Shown: piece by piece, positions 9,401-19,300 of the stretch
How the letters are laid out: every line of letters starts with the position of its first letter
Numbering within the stretch: position 1 is the first letter of the stretch
Source of the DNA: Gavia stellata
Taxonomy: Eukaryota; Chordata; Aves; Gaviiformes; Gaviidae
Length of the DNA: 64,000 nt
Reading direction: 5' to 3'
Assembly: GCF_030936135.1 (NCBI RefSeq)
Contig: NC_082610.1
Coordinates: 18,424,428 to 18,488,427, forward strand
Notes under the pieces: model-generated
Databases searched by the model: none
What the model saw: the letters and a program-made list of their open reading frames with translations, nothing else
Told to the model about the DNA's origin: nothing
Made by a program: the position numbers and the translations under genes

Positions 9401-12212
9401 AATGCACGATCTCTAAAGACTCAAGGCAATGGCTAATCCTCCCACAGAGTCTGCCTTTAATTTATAAACCCAGATTTCCTTCTTCCCAAGGTGGAGGGGG
9501 GAAACAGACTACTTTTAAAGGGCTTTGGGCTAAACTCTTCTTCCCTCTCTCTCCAGTGGCGAGAAGAGTAATAATGCTCAGCGCTGGAGAAGAAATCAGC
9601 TCGAGAGCCCTGTGTGTCCATACGGAGAGCAAACGTCTGTGCAGTGTAGGATAGGCACTTAATGCAGCGCATGCTGTTCTTTCCAAGGCAATTGAAGTCA
9701 ATGGGAGGCTTTGCAATCAGGCTTTCCATTAACAGTTATTGGAATGAGCTCATCCAGTCTCCAGTTTAGCTCTAAGGACATCTTGCTGAGGGTTGTCACA
9801 TTGGCTGTTCCCCTACACCCTTCCATATTTGTTAATCCAAGCGCTGCAAATGCGAATGGGATTTTGCATGGCATCTGTCTGCGTGCTATAAAAGCCGAGC
9901 GAGAATGCCAGCATCCCTGACACCGTGAGACCCCAACCCTGAGGGGGCTTCTGGGCCCCGGATAAAATGAATTAATAACAAGTGCACTGGCAGACTCTGT
10001 GCAAAGATGAGCCAGATACAGAAACCCCACAGACTAGGGCAGGGGGGACAAAAAAAATCCAGGGGGAGGTGCAGATTTTAGTCTCGCAAGGGCCAAACGT
10101 TCAGCCAAGTTTGGTCGCTTTGGCGGGAGGAGCTGGCATTTAAGGCTGTAGCTGACTGCCGCTGCGCTGGCTGGAAAGCCAAAAAGGTCTCGCCTCAAGA
10201 AGAACAAGGTGTCTGTTCCCTTCATGGTATTCAAAAGCCATCTGGTCCCTCAAAGCCAGGGGCAAAATGCAGACCACCATAGTAACAGCCACCCAAGACC
10301 AGAAAGGCTCTTTGATGCCCAGCACTGTCCACGTAACTAACTGTCATCAAAGCAGCCAACAAAACCAAACCGTATTTACATCCAAAAGGCAATAAAGGAA
10401 GCAATCCACTAAGAGCAGTATTTTTTGCCGTTAGGATTAAGTTTGCTGAAGGCAATGGAAAGTCTCCAGCTGGCTCGCGATTACCCTTTGGTGGAAATTA
10501 CTTTACACACAGCAAAAGCAGCCTAAGATTAAGGCTGTTAGCACCTTAAGGCAATAAGTGGGTTTTGTTTGTACAGTGGCAGAGAAATGGGGTCTGGTCT
10601 TGACTGAGGCTTAAGGATGTAATAAAATCAATTAGTTAATACTGCCCACCATTTGGAAGGAAATCAAAACACATGGGAAAGTTTCACCAGACCAAAAACT
10701 TCCTGCCTGCTCCCACCCCTTAAAGGTGAAAGCAAAGGTTCTTTTCTGCATTTTGTCCAAGCTAAGCGGGTTACGTCTGGAAGGACAAATACCCCCATCC
10801 TCATCAGCCCCAGGTGGGCAGGAACGCTGCGTCCCTTTTGGCCCCAAATGCTCCTGCCCTTGGCTGAAGGAGCGGAGCCAGCACATCCCAAGAAGCCTCT
10901 TAGCAGCTGAGAATGCACCCGGGAGGGGGAAATGGGCTGCCTTGCACCTCCGGGCCATCCCTGGAAATACCGCGCCCGTCAATCACCCCCTCCCAAGCCA
11001 GGCCATACAAGGGAGGCAAGGTATCGAGAGCCATACGGAAAGGGGGGAGGACAAACGTGGCCATGCATGGGCGATAGGACCTGGCAGGGACAGCTATCAG
11101 GCGAGGAGTAGGGGTACAATCCACCAAGCACCACATGGCCACGCTTTCCCAGCAAGAGCCACTGCAAACCCACTGCACCTATTTTTTTTATATATATATA
11201 TATATATAAAAAACTGTATATATTTCTATATAAACATGTCTCTTAAATATATACATATACTTTTTTTAATGTATATTTCTTCTGTCTATCTGCCTCCTTC
11301 CTTCGTTTCTGAACTGCTCGGTAGTTTCCAGCAGAAAGTGTTTCTCTCCCCCGGGGCTGGAGAGCGAAGCGCCCACCGCAGCGCTGCTGCTCAAACAGGG
11401 CAGCAGGACCTAAGCACTGCTGCAGGCTCCACTGACACAAAGCAAAATCCCGATTCCCTGCCCCAAGATGTGCCCTTTTTCCTTGTCTTCGGGGTGATAT
11501 GATCTGTCAGATCCCTGCATGGGGTTTGCTAGGAACAGGGCTGAGACAGAGGACTCAAAGACAACCACCATGTTTAGCCGTGCATACGGGGAGCATCCCA
11601 TCACCACTCTGAATTTAACCCCCTCCTCCTGCCCCTCTGTGCTCACAGGGGGATTCTCTCCCAGTTTTCTTCTTTTCCGTGGGAGGGGGCAGTTTTCCAT
11701 GACTGCATTTATGTTTCTCAGGTCTCCCTCTAGCCCCACACCCCTCCTCGCCTGCTGGCAGGTCCCTGATGGTCCTGCCCTTCGTCCCTCCTGCCTCAGC
11801 CATCCCTTTCTCCGGGTGACAGGGGAGGGAAGGTCAGTGCTTCCCTCCCGCTGCTGCATCGACTTTTCCTGAATACCTGGAGAGATGCCACTTCATTCCC
11901 AGCCCCGGGCCTTGGTTTTGGAAGGGTCTTTTCTCCCACCACTGATCCTTGAGAGCTCAGAGCACCCGAATATCTGCGAGTGACAGAAGCCTCATGCGAT
12001 GCCCAACAAAAGCCAGGAAGGAAATGTGCCTTTCCCTTAGGATCCTGCGGTCCCCAACCCTCCCCTGATGCATCTCCATTCAAACCAAGGCTCAGCCCCT
12101 CTACAGTTTTACCCCCCCGGCAGCATCCCTCGCCAGGGCTCCCGCTTACCTGGAAGGAGTGGAGAGAAGTGCCGAGCTCCCTGCTGAAGGGGACGGGCAG
12201 GCTGGGATCTGC
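1..12212 (-). CDS. TNNT3: TNNT3, fast skeletal muscle troponin T: 5' part of gene (exon 1 to exon-x region), runs off the left edge
   Basis: Troponin T anchors the troponin complex to tropomyosin on the thin filament of fast skeletal muscle. What is visible on the minus strand is a TATA/CCAAT promoter, a noncoding exon, and coding exons at 7455-7489 (ATG at 7472-7474), 6260-6273, 5569-5586, 3946-3957, 3036-3053, 1967-1978, 1383-1394 and 419-430. All have GT/AG borders. Joined, they open with MSDTEEVEQGE, then EEYEEE, AQEE, EEVQEE, AHEA, AQEE and AHEE. Mammalian TNNT3 starts similarly (MSDEEVEQ), and from memory chicken starts MSDTEEVEHGE. After the second coding exon every exon is in phase 1 and a multiple of three, so each can be skipped without a frameshift, as expected for the alternatively spliced acidic N-terminal region. 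The tropomyosin- and troponin-binding exons must lie to the left of base 1. The identification is firm. The exact set of mini-exons is my inference from splice signals and motif similarity. Confidence 0.9.
419..430 (-). CDS. TNNT3: TNNT3 mini-exon (12 nt, AHEE), last visible
   Basis: CTCATGAGGAAG lies between CCGCCAAAG and GTATGTG, phase 1 to phase 1, giving A-H-E-E. More copies may follow to the left of the window. Confidence 0.75.
1383..1394 (-). CDS. TNNT3: TNNT3 mini-exon (12 nt, AQEE; optional 15-nt form EAQEE)
   Basis: CTCAGGAGGAAG is followed by the donor GTATGTG. Two acceptor AGs occur three bases apart (minus strand ...CTAAAGAAG), so the exon could be 12 nt (AQEE) or 15 nt ending at 1397 (EAQEE) without changing frame. 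The flank shares AGGTGGGAAGAGYCACAG (plus strand) with the exon at 419. Confidence 0.75.
1967..1978 (-). CDS. TNNT3: TNNT3 mini-exon (12 nt, AHEA)
   Basis: CTCATGAAGCAG lies between CCTGACGAAG and GTACGTG, phase 1 to phase 1, giving A-H-E-A. This resembles the H(E/A)EAH repeat units reported for avian breast-muscle troponin T. The flank shares AGGTGGGA (plus strand) with its sister exons. Confidence 0.75.
2485..2582. repeat. AT-rich, partly palindromic block
   Basis: About 95 bases are made almost only of TATA/ATAT/AATATT units. Several are near inverted repeats, for example TATAATATTATATATTATA and the related halves on either side of 2520-2535. It lies between the TNNT3 mini-exons at 1967 and 3036. 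Confidence 0.8.
3036..3053 (-). CDS. TNNT3: TNNT3 mini-exon (18 nt, EEVQEE)
   Basis: AAGAGGTTCAAGAAGAAG lies between CCCGCAG and GTACGTG, phase 1 to phase 1, encoding EEVQEE. The adjacent intron shares the GGGTGGGAA block (plus strand) with the other mini-exons. It has the best acceptor of the series. Confidence 0.85.
3598..3745. repeat. TA/CA microsatellite-like tract
   Basis: This is an interrupted (TA)n tract with a short ACACACA segment and TATATATAAATG units. It is a degenerate microsatellite in a TNNT3 intron. Confidence 0.85.
3946..3957 (-). CDS. TNNT3: TNNT3 mini-exon (12 nt, AQEE), first of the exon-x-like series
   Basis: CTCAGGAAGAAG lies between CCACCTGAAG and GTATGTG, phase 1 to phase 1, giving A-Q-E-E. 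Human TNNT3 has EEAQEEA after the EYEEE segment. The intron just upstream resembles that of the mini-exon at 1967-1978, including gaaaatga...aacag on the plus strand. Confidence 0.82.
5569..5586 (-). CDS. TNNT3: TNNT3 exon 4 (18 nt, EEYEEE)
   Basis: The 18-nt AGGAATACGAAGAAGAAG lies between TTCAATGCAG and GTAACA. It is phase 1 at both ends and encodes EEYEEE, the acidic EQYEEEEE-like segment of vertebrate TNNT3. Confidence 0.9.
6260..6273 (-). CDS. TNNT3: TNNT3 exon 3 (14 nt, ...VEQGE...)
   Basis: The 14-nt GGAGCAAGGAGAGG lies between TCTCGCAG and GTAAGTC. It completes Val of exon 2 and adds EQGE, changing the phase from 2 to 1. From memory the matching chicken residues are EHGE. Confidence 0.9.
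6919..6936. repeat. Poly-T run (18 T)
   Basis: This is a homopolymer in a TNNT3 intron. It does not adjoin a recognisable retroelement. Confidence 0.85.
7455..7489 (-). CDS. TNNT3: TNNT3 exon 2: end of 5' UTR and start codon (MSDTEEV...)
   Basis: The acceptor TTTTGTCTAG (AG at 7490-7491) follows a long minus-strand pyrimidine tract, seen as the A/G tract at 7501-7542. The ATG is at 7472-7474 in context GCCAACATG. The exon encodes MSDTEE plus the first two bases of the next codon and ends at the donor GTAAGT. The phase-2 end and the MSD...EEV start match vertebrate TNNT3 exon 2. Confidence 0.93.
7490..12149. other. TNNT3 intron 1
   Basis: This is about 4.7 kb between the noncoding exon and the ATG exon. 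It holds the pyrimidine tract of the exon 2 acceptor (7501-7542 as A/G on the plus strand), a TATAAAAG box on the plus strand near 9888, and a TA tract at 11180-11290. The long open frame at 10726-11502 (+) spans the TA tract and resembles no known family. Confidence 0.6.
11181..11290. repeat. TA-rich simple repeat
   Basis: (TA)n at about 11189-11208 is followed by ATATAT/TTTTTTAATG variants. It lies in TNNT3 intron 1. Confidence 0.8.
12150..12212 (-). other. TNNT3: TNNT3 exon 1, noncoding (5' end inferred)
   Basis: The minus-strand sequence downstream of the TATA/CCAAT pair runs to CTTCCAG|GTAAGC, a consensus donor with its GT at 12148-12149. No in-frame ATG leads into the next exon, so it is 5' UTR. 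The right boundary is set only by distance from the TATA box. Confidence 0.6.
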
Positions 12213-12240
12213 AAGGGTCCCAAGGTGATGCAGCTCTCAA

Positions 12241-12282
12241 CTTATAGTGACATTTGATCGTCTGGAGTTGCCGATTGGCCCC
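12241..12282 (-). promoter_or_regulatory. TNNT3: TNNT3 core promoter candidate (TATA and CCAAT boxes)
   Basis: On the minus strand CTATAAG (TATA-like) lies at about 12241-12247 and GGCCAATCGG at 12271-12280. A start site 25-30 bases downstream of the TATA box would fall near 12213, which puts the CCAAT box at about -60. A good splice donor follows at 12144-12149. An E-box (CATTTG on the plus strand) sits at 12251-12256. The geometry fits a muscle structural gene promoter. The start site itself is inferred. Confidence 0.65.
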
Positions 12283-12391
12283 ACACCCCCTGTGCTGGGA
12301 AGGGAAGGGAGCAGGGATGGAGTGGTGGAGGGGGGGAGGATAGAGGAGGGGAGCAAGGGAACGGAAAAAAAAGTCATACCATGTATAGGAG

Positions 12392-12414
12392 CAGCTGGAG
12401 GAATTGCACAGATG
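12392..12414 (-). promoter_or_regulatory. Paired E-boxes upstream of the TNNT3 promoter
   Basis: CAGCTG at 12392-12397 and CATCTG (minus strand; 12409-12414) lie about 180-200 bases upstream of the inferred TNNT3 start, with AATTCCTCC between them, one base off the M-CAT core CATTCCT. Paired E-boxes and M-CAT elements are known muscle promoter motifs. Short motifs occur by chance, so this is only a candidate. Confidence 0.35.
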
Positions 12415-15400
12415 ATGCTAAGATGGGAGGGACATGTTTGGAGAAAAAAAAAACTGAAGGGCTTATGTTTCTATATTTACAACCCCACCAGGCAGGCAGA
12501 GCTTGAAGAGGGGTATCTGAGGCAAAGGCACCTCAGAAACAAATTGCGGGGCCCTCGCAGCTCCATGGTGCATGGTCACTGCTTAAAACCTGGTCGTGGC
12601 ACCCTGGCTCTTGCAATCTCAACACACAGCAGCCGCCTCTGCTCCCCGAGCCGGGCAGGAGCTCTTCCCTGCTGCCCCTCTACACGTAAACGGCTTTGGT
12701 TGCACACCAGGGTTAGAGTCTGGGGAGGGCTTGGGGACCTTCTGCCATCCAACGCTCTTTGAAACGAGCGGTCACGGGGTGTGTGAGAAGTCAGAAGCAT
12801 GTAGCACACGTGTTGCGTGTGTGTTTGTGTATGGGTGGTGTGTGGCACGCACCCACCTCTCCCTAAGACTACCAGGGCTCTGCCGTGCATCAGAGCTTGA
12901 GGAGACCAGGAACAAAAAGCAAGAGAGCAGCCAACGCAGCAAGAGAGCTTGTCTGACCTCAAGCCACACTCACAGCCTTTCTTAGCACAATACAAAAGCA
13001 TTATTTAAGTAAGGACATCTTAGAGAGGGAAACCCCAGATGGCTGGACCCCATCTAGGATCCTCTAGGTGCCGGGAGGGGTTTGGCCACCCGAGCACCCT
13101 CCGCAGTTGCACAGCTATGCCAGCAGAGGATTGCAGTGCCTTGGACAACCCTCTGGCTCAGAGTTTCCATTTCACTAAACCTCCCCATCGCCTCCCTCCC
13201 ACCCCTCTCCCCTTGGCAGCGCTCCCTGGCCATGCGGAGCATGCCCTCCAGTGTGCCTGGCAGCTCCAGCACCCCCTTTCTCCCAGCCTGTAGGAGCAGA
13301 GAAAACCTTTAGGAGCTGCAGGGCAGGCGATATTTTTGGCCCAGGTCACAGATTAATTCCTGCCCACTCTTTCCCTGCCACTTGCAGGAAAGGGTCCCCA
13401 ACCGAGGATGTAGAGACAAGCTTTTAAAGCCGTGGAGCAGGAGCACAGCGCTGCAGCCTCCCATTTACCAGGTAACATGCACGAGCCAAAATCCCCTCTC
13501 CAGCTTGTGTTCTCTGGCTGTCCGGTAGCTTATCCCCTCACCTCCCTCCCGCAACCCAGCTCAAGCCAATCCTTTTGTAACTCGTTGGGTGGGAGGGGGA
13601 CAGTGCTTTCATCCTCAGCACCCTGGCTTCAGCCTGGAGGAGTTTGCCGGGTGGGGGAGCCGGGGTGGGCACCCCGTGCTGCCAAGGAGAGTGGAACCTG
13701 CATGGGGACGCCCGGCCAGACCAGGTATTGTGGCCTCCGCTCCCCGACCCCAGCTCCGCCGAAAGCGCTAATGCAGCAAACCAGCCTTCACGCTGCGTTT
13801 TTGGTGCCATCAAGCATTTTTACCATCTTCCACTGGCTCATTTTCCTCGGGCACTGCACCAGCTGGGCACATCTCCAAGAAATACTGTATTTGCCCAAAC
13901 TGGCAGCAGAGCGGGGATGTGCGGGAGGGGAGTCCCCCAGCTGTTTCTCCTTTTATGTCTGCTGTGGACCCAGTTTGGCAATGGTATTCACCAGCCTCCT
14001 TGGCCTGCCTGCCAGTTATAGACTGTCCCCGCTGCTGACAGGGCATTGCGACTCGGGTCTCCCACACCAAGGACTGGATCAATCAGTTAAAAAGGAAACG
14101 TGTGCATGCAAATCCGTGCGAAGCCCAGGCTTACACCAGGGTGGTTCTCCCAGCAGATGCTAGGCTGAACGCTCCCGTGGTCCCGTCTGGCCTGTTTTCT
14201 GCCAGCTGGTTGGCAGGAGCAATGTGAGCATCTCGTGGAGTTGCACAGCCTCTGCCGGGGCGGTGCTGCTTGTGCAGCGCACCACATCACTCAGATTCCC
14301 CTCTAAGCATCTTGAAAAATGTGATGTCGGTGCAGGCTACAGGAGGGACAGGTATCCAGATGTTCTTACCTGCTGCATCTCTGTTTTCAAATAGATGAGA
14401 TGCAAACGTTGTTCCCTGCAGCATCCCCTTAGTTCCTGTATGCGTGCATCTGCGCTCAGCTCGGTTCCTGATCTGGACACGTTGGGCAACTGCTCCAGAC
14501 AACGTTGGTCTTCACATTACGCATCACGTCCACGCTCCGTCTTCCCCATCACCACCCCCTGCCAGCATGGCCCAGCTGCTTAGTACTGTCCCAAAGGACA
14601 TCTGTGCATCCTACGGGCTGCCTCTGTCAGAGCGCTCGTGTCCACGTCGTGCATCTTGTCTCCAGTCCCAGCATGATCCGGTTCCCTCTCCCCACAGGAC
14701 CGAGGGGATCTGCTCCATCCCTCTGGAAGAGGGCTTATCTGATGCACACATCCTCTGTTTGCTCTGCTATCATCTGGTTCGCAACCGAGGCTCATTCCCT
14801 ACAGCCTATTTTATGTTTGCCTTTTCTTCCCTTTGTGGGTCTCTCTAGCCACTTTGGCACGTAACTATAATCTCAAATATTTGTTTCATGCCTTAGCCAC
14901 ACACCCTGTGTTTTTCATACATACCTTACATCTAGTCCTTATTTCACCTCTTGATGCCATTGCACACCAGTTTCATTCACAGCATGCGACATCATCACGC
15001 ACTTGCCTCTCTTTACCGCAGATCGTCCCGCTCTAGGATACATATTTTGTGCTGTTTTGACATCATCTCTTCTCCCTGCATCAGCAGCAAGGTGTACTTG
15101 GACTTGCCTTTGAGCTGCTGCAGCGCAGCCGTGCCAGCCTAGAGAGTGAGCAAACCACCACCAACTACCTCATGCTCTCTACTGATCGCATGGACCAGGT
15201 GAGAGAGAGATGATCCCAGGTGTGGCCCCATTTCTTCCAAAAGCTATCAGATTTTGTTAGGCAAGGGTGAAGCAAGCACCTGGCTTTGGAGAAGCCCCTC
15301 TCACCAGCTGCCAGGTTAGAAGACAGCACCAAGGCCAAAGAGAGTATGCATGCAGGTCACAGACGACATGAACCAGGGTCTCAAACTGCATAAAGTCCCT

Positions 15401-16002
15401 CCGCCTGCCGGCCTCAAGCCAGAGCCTGTCATGCTTTTACAGTGACAGCATCTCCACCTGGGAGAGGATACAGCAAACCAGTGTTCCTGCTTTAATAGGA
15501 ACTAGAGGCTGGGGCAGAGAGCTAGAGAAGTTTCCACTAGGTAACCTACCCCAATATCGCATTTCTTTTCAGCAGGTAGGAGCACCCAGACAGGTTATTT
15601 GAGATGGGCCACAGGATTATATGGGATAGCAGAGCCCCTTTCAGGGGAGCTGTAATCAGCCTTTCTCATCTTTTCTGGCTGTTGGCTGACCCGTTGCAGC
15701 AACCAGTGCACTCGGTGGGAGATGCCTTTAAATACAGTGTTCGCACATAAGCCCCGATAATTTGACAAATTATGTAAAGATGGGCACTTTGGCCAAACGC
15801 TTGTTCATTTCTTTTGGGCTTTTGTATTTTTTTTAACACCCTCAGCCCCCTTGCTCATTGCACACCAGTCAGTGGGCAGCATTTCCATGGGTCACTGCCT
15901 CCTACGACTAGATAGGACCCAGCCAGCGAGCTGAAAAAGCACTGTAAAAGTGCATTTAAAATCCTCTACAGCCCTGGAAGTCTGAAATCCCACCTACTGC
16001 TT

Positions 16003-16363
16003 CACAGAATCATTAAGGTTGGAAAAGACCTTTAAGATCATCAAGTCCAACCATCAACCCAACACCACCATGCCCACTAAACCATGTCCTGCAGTGCCAC
16101 GTCTACACATTTTTTTTAACACCTCCAGTGATGGTGACTCCACCACCTCCCTGGGCTGCCTGTTCCAATGCTTCACCACTCTATCAGTGAAGACATTTTT
16201 CCTAATATCCCCTGGCACAACTTGAGGCCATTTCCTCTCGTTCTATCACTAGTTACTTGGGAGAAGAGACCAACACCCGCCTCACCACAACCCCCTTTCA
16301 GGTAGTTGTAGAGAGCGAGAAGGTCTCCCCTCAGCCTCCTCTTCTCCAGACTGAACAACCCCA
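16003..16363 (-). mobile_element. CR1 LINE, 3'-end fragment (about 360 bases)
   Basis: The plus strand reads as the reverse complement of a CR1 3' end: cacagaatcattaaggttgg, then the tcatcaagtccaacc block, then the segment that encodes the end of the CR1 reverse-transcriptase ORF. It is 5'-truncated, as CR1 copies usually are, and carries small indels and frame breaks. Confidence 0.92.
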
Positions 16364-19300
16364 TGTTCGTTAGACTACAGTTTGTAAATAAATTCAGCTA
16401 CATCCTTCCCGTGAAACAGGTGCTCTTTCACAACCCAGGAGAGATCTAACTCCTGAAAAGAAACACCACCTCTCCTTTGTTCACCAACTACGGACCAACA
16501 CTGAGCAAACCGATCTAATACCAAAGCGGATCCTGCTTTGGCACACAAGTTGGGCCAGAGGACCTCCTGAGGTCCCTCCCTCACCCAAACTTGCCCATGA
16601 CTCTGCACTTACACCTTCGTTGTAGAGCTACAGAGGAACTTCCACTGACACCTTCTTTCATCCGAAAATGGTTAAGTTATCCAAAGTTAAATTGTTTGCC
16701 AGGAAAATGTGTTTTACTTGAGTTGTTCCATCATTCACAGTCTGAATGTTTCTTCTTTTTATTTTTCCCTTTCTGAAGTCGTATTTGAACGCTTTCAAAA
16801 CAACGTCTTTTGATTTTTTTTTGCATGATACGGCTATTCTGGTTTTGGTGTGTTTGTCTGCTTATACAGACATCAGCACTGAAACACTTGAAGTTATCCA
16901 TGAAAACGTGTTAATTAAGCTGACTGGGGAAGGGTGGGGATGTATTTTTCTGTTTTATGACACTTTCAATTATAAACCTTTTACTATGATTTAGGGCAGG
17001 CAGGAAATGGGAATCACAAAAGCCATTTGGGAAGGAACACTAAATTCTTATCCAGTTTTCCCTCCCGCCTTTCTTCTCTTTAGCCCACTCCAGAGAACGG
17101 GTTTCTGCAGTGGGGTTTAATCAGCAGTTCAAGGTTAGAGTAGATGCCCTACATTCACCAAAACACTCTTTCCAATTTAATTGAAGCAGTTGCCAATAAA
17201 AAGGCAGATCAGATAGTGACTAAGGATGTACGCTCAGAGAAAGGACAGAATATATATATAATTATTTTCTTTTTATTGGGTAAAACCCAATGACCTGTTT
17301 TATGCAGCCGGTCAAGCAGAGATCAGAATAGCCTTAAACTTTAAAATCAGCTCCTCTAAGTATCAGCAGACTGCTGCCATTTTACTGGCAATGACGGGGT
17401 CCCGACGATTCTGAAACACAACTCAAACGGGCCAAGCAATGACCAAGCTTCCTCCCCAGCTCCTCTAATAGCTCCGCTTGGCATTTGGGCTCAGGATGTC
17501 AGTCCTCAGCTTGTCTCTCCCTCCCCCAGCTAGAAGAGACCTGGTGCTGTGCTTGCCATGCACAGCAATGCACCTCTTGCAGCAGCCGCTCAGATACAGG
17601 GGAGAGCAAGTATTTGCCAGGTTGTGGGTTCACCTACCTGAATCCTGGAGGGTGGCTGGGGAACCTCAGGGTGCCGACACCTTCTCCTGATGGGGCTCCA
17701 TGACATCTCATAGGTTATGGGGCATAAAAATGAGAATAAAGGGCAACAAATACGTTTTCCCTTATTACCTAATTACCTATGTATGCCTCCATTGACCTTC
17801 CTGTTACTGCTCTTCTCCTCCTTGCATCAAGAAGGAGGAAGTCAATCAACACCTCCATGAAGGACTTTAGCGTGTCATCCCTTCTGTGAAATTCAGTCAG
17901 TAGGAGAATCTGCCCCCTTCTTATCCCCTCTTAGCCTGTAAGAGCAGAAACTCTACATGTTTGCACAAGAAATAGGGAGGGATCGGAACACCTCCTACTT
18001 CAGCATCGGACACAAACATAAGCCAGCCTTGTGCATCATTCATACAGCACATGCTGCAAATGCACTCATTAGGCTGGTGTGGTTTCAGCGGTGACAGTGG
18101 CAGAGCAGGGTACAACATGTCCTTGGGCATTTTTAAATCCTGTTGACATTTTCTTGTTCATAACAGGTTTTTTTTCTAAGTTTCCAGTTGGGTTGGCTCT
18201 GGCTATTATTGTCTGGTTTTTTTCCCAGCAACATTTTCAGTGTTGGAGACACACGAAGCCCCTAGAACTCTTAAAAGACAATGGCAGTTTTGAGACATTG
18301 AAGTCATCAGTCAAAGAGGAATTAATTGCATTAGGGTATTTGCATGAAGGATTGAGCACCTACCCCCCAATCCTTCCACAGGTCAGCACTGCTCTAAGGA
18401 GCAGCGTGTCCGGCAGAGCCAAGTGTGATCTCATCAGTCATCAGGGAAGCAGAGAGGGAGAAAGCAAACGGAGAGCTTGCCTCCGACACCAACCCAAAGA
18501 TACCAGCCTCTGCATCCCTTCCATGAGAACGGGCCTCATCAGACGGGCCACAACTCTGATGGATGCAGGAAATGCTTTGCTATCTTGATCCATGACAGAG
18601 TGACTCAAAGTCAGATTAGAGCTACATTACCACACAGGGTCAATGAGCAACAAGGCTTTAGTGGGGCGGTACTGGAGAAGAAGAATTTGCCTTCAGAGTT
18701 GGCTCTCTGGCGTAGCTCACCAGCATTTCAAAAGCCAGATAGAACAGACCAAGCTTAACCCAGGTGTAAAGCTGCTTTGGAAGCCTCCAGAGAAACTGCT
18801 CTCGCATACCCCCATCTCCCTGTGAGCACATTTAACCTACCAGCTTCCTTGGCACCCACGCTAAAAAACTCCTGAAAGGCTGCGAAAAAGCAAAGCCCAA
18901 ACTGGGATGACAACTGGAAAAGGGGATGAAACGCCCAGGGGCCAAAAGATGGTAAATAACTGCATGGCGTTTGACCAGCTCACATATTCAGCCAGGGCAA
19001 AGGCAGGTATTGGTGCCATCCTTACCAGCTCATTTTAGCAGTCTCAGCCCCGATCTTAGAGTCAAGCTGCATGCAAACCCCCAAGAAAAATTCACCAAAC
19101 CCAATTCCAAACCCCCTCTGCTCCCAGCGCAGCATTTTCCACGCTTGCACCCTCTGCATATGGCACGTCCCTCGCCAGGAACAGGCAGAGCCAGAGCCAG
19201 AATTTGGGTTCTTCCTCTCTACAGACAGTAACAGTCAAAGCACAGCTCCAAATCTGCATCTCGCAACCCTGGCTTTTGCAAAAGAGTAAATCTGACCGGC

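Noticed and set aside
10726..11502. 258-codon open frame on the plus strand in TNNT3 intron 1
   Set aside because: It reads through the TA microsatellite (YIYIYI-type residues) and shows no family resemblance.
13432..14163. 243-codon open frame on the plus strand between TNNT3 and PRR33
   Set aside because: Considered as an unknown gene or PRR33 5' exon. The composition is unremarkable, there is no conserved motif and no donor fits the PRR33 5' UTR acceptor convincingly.
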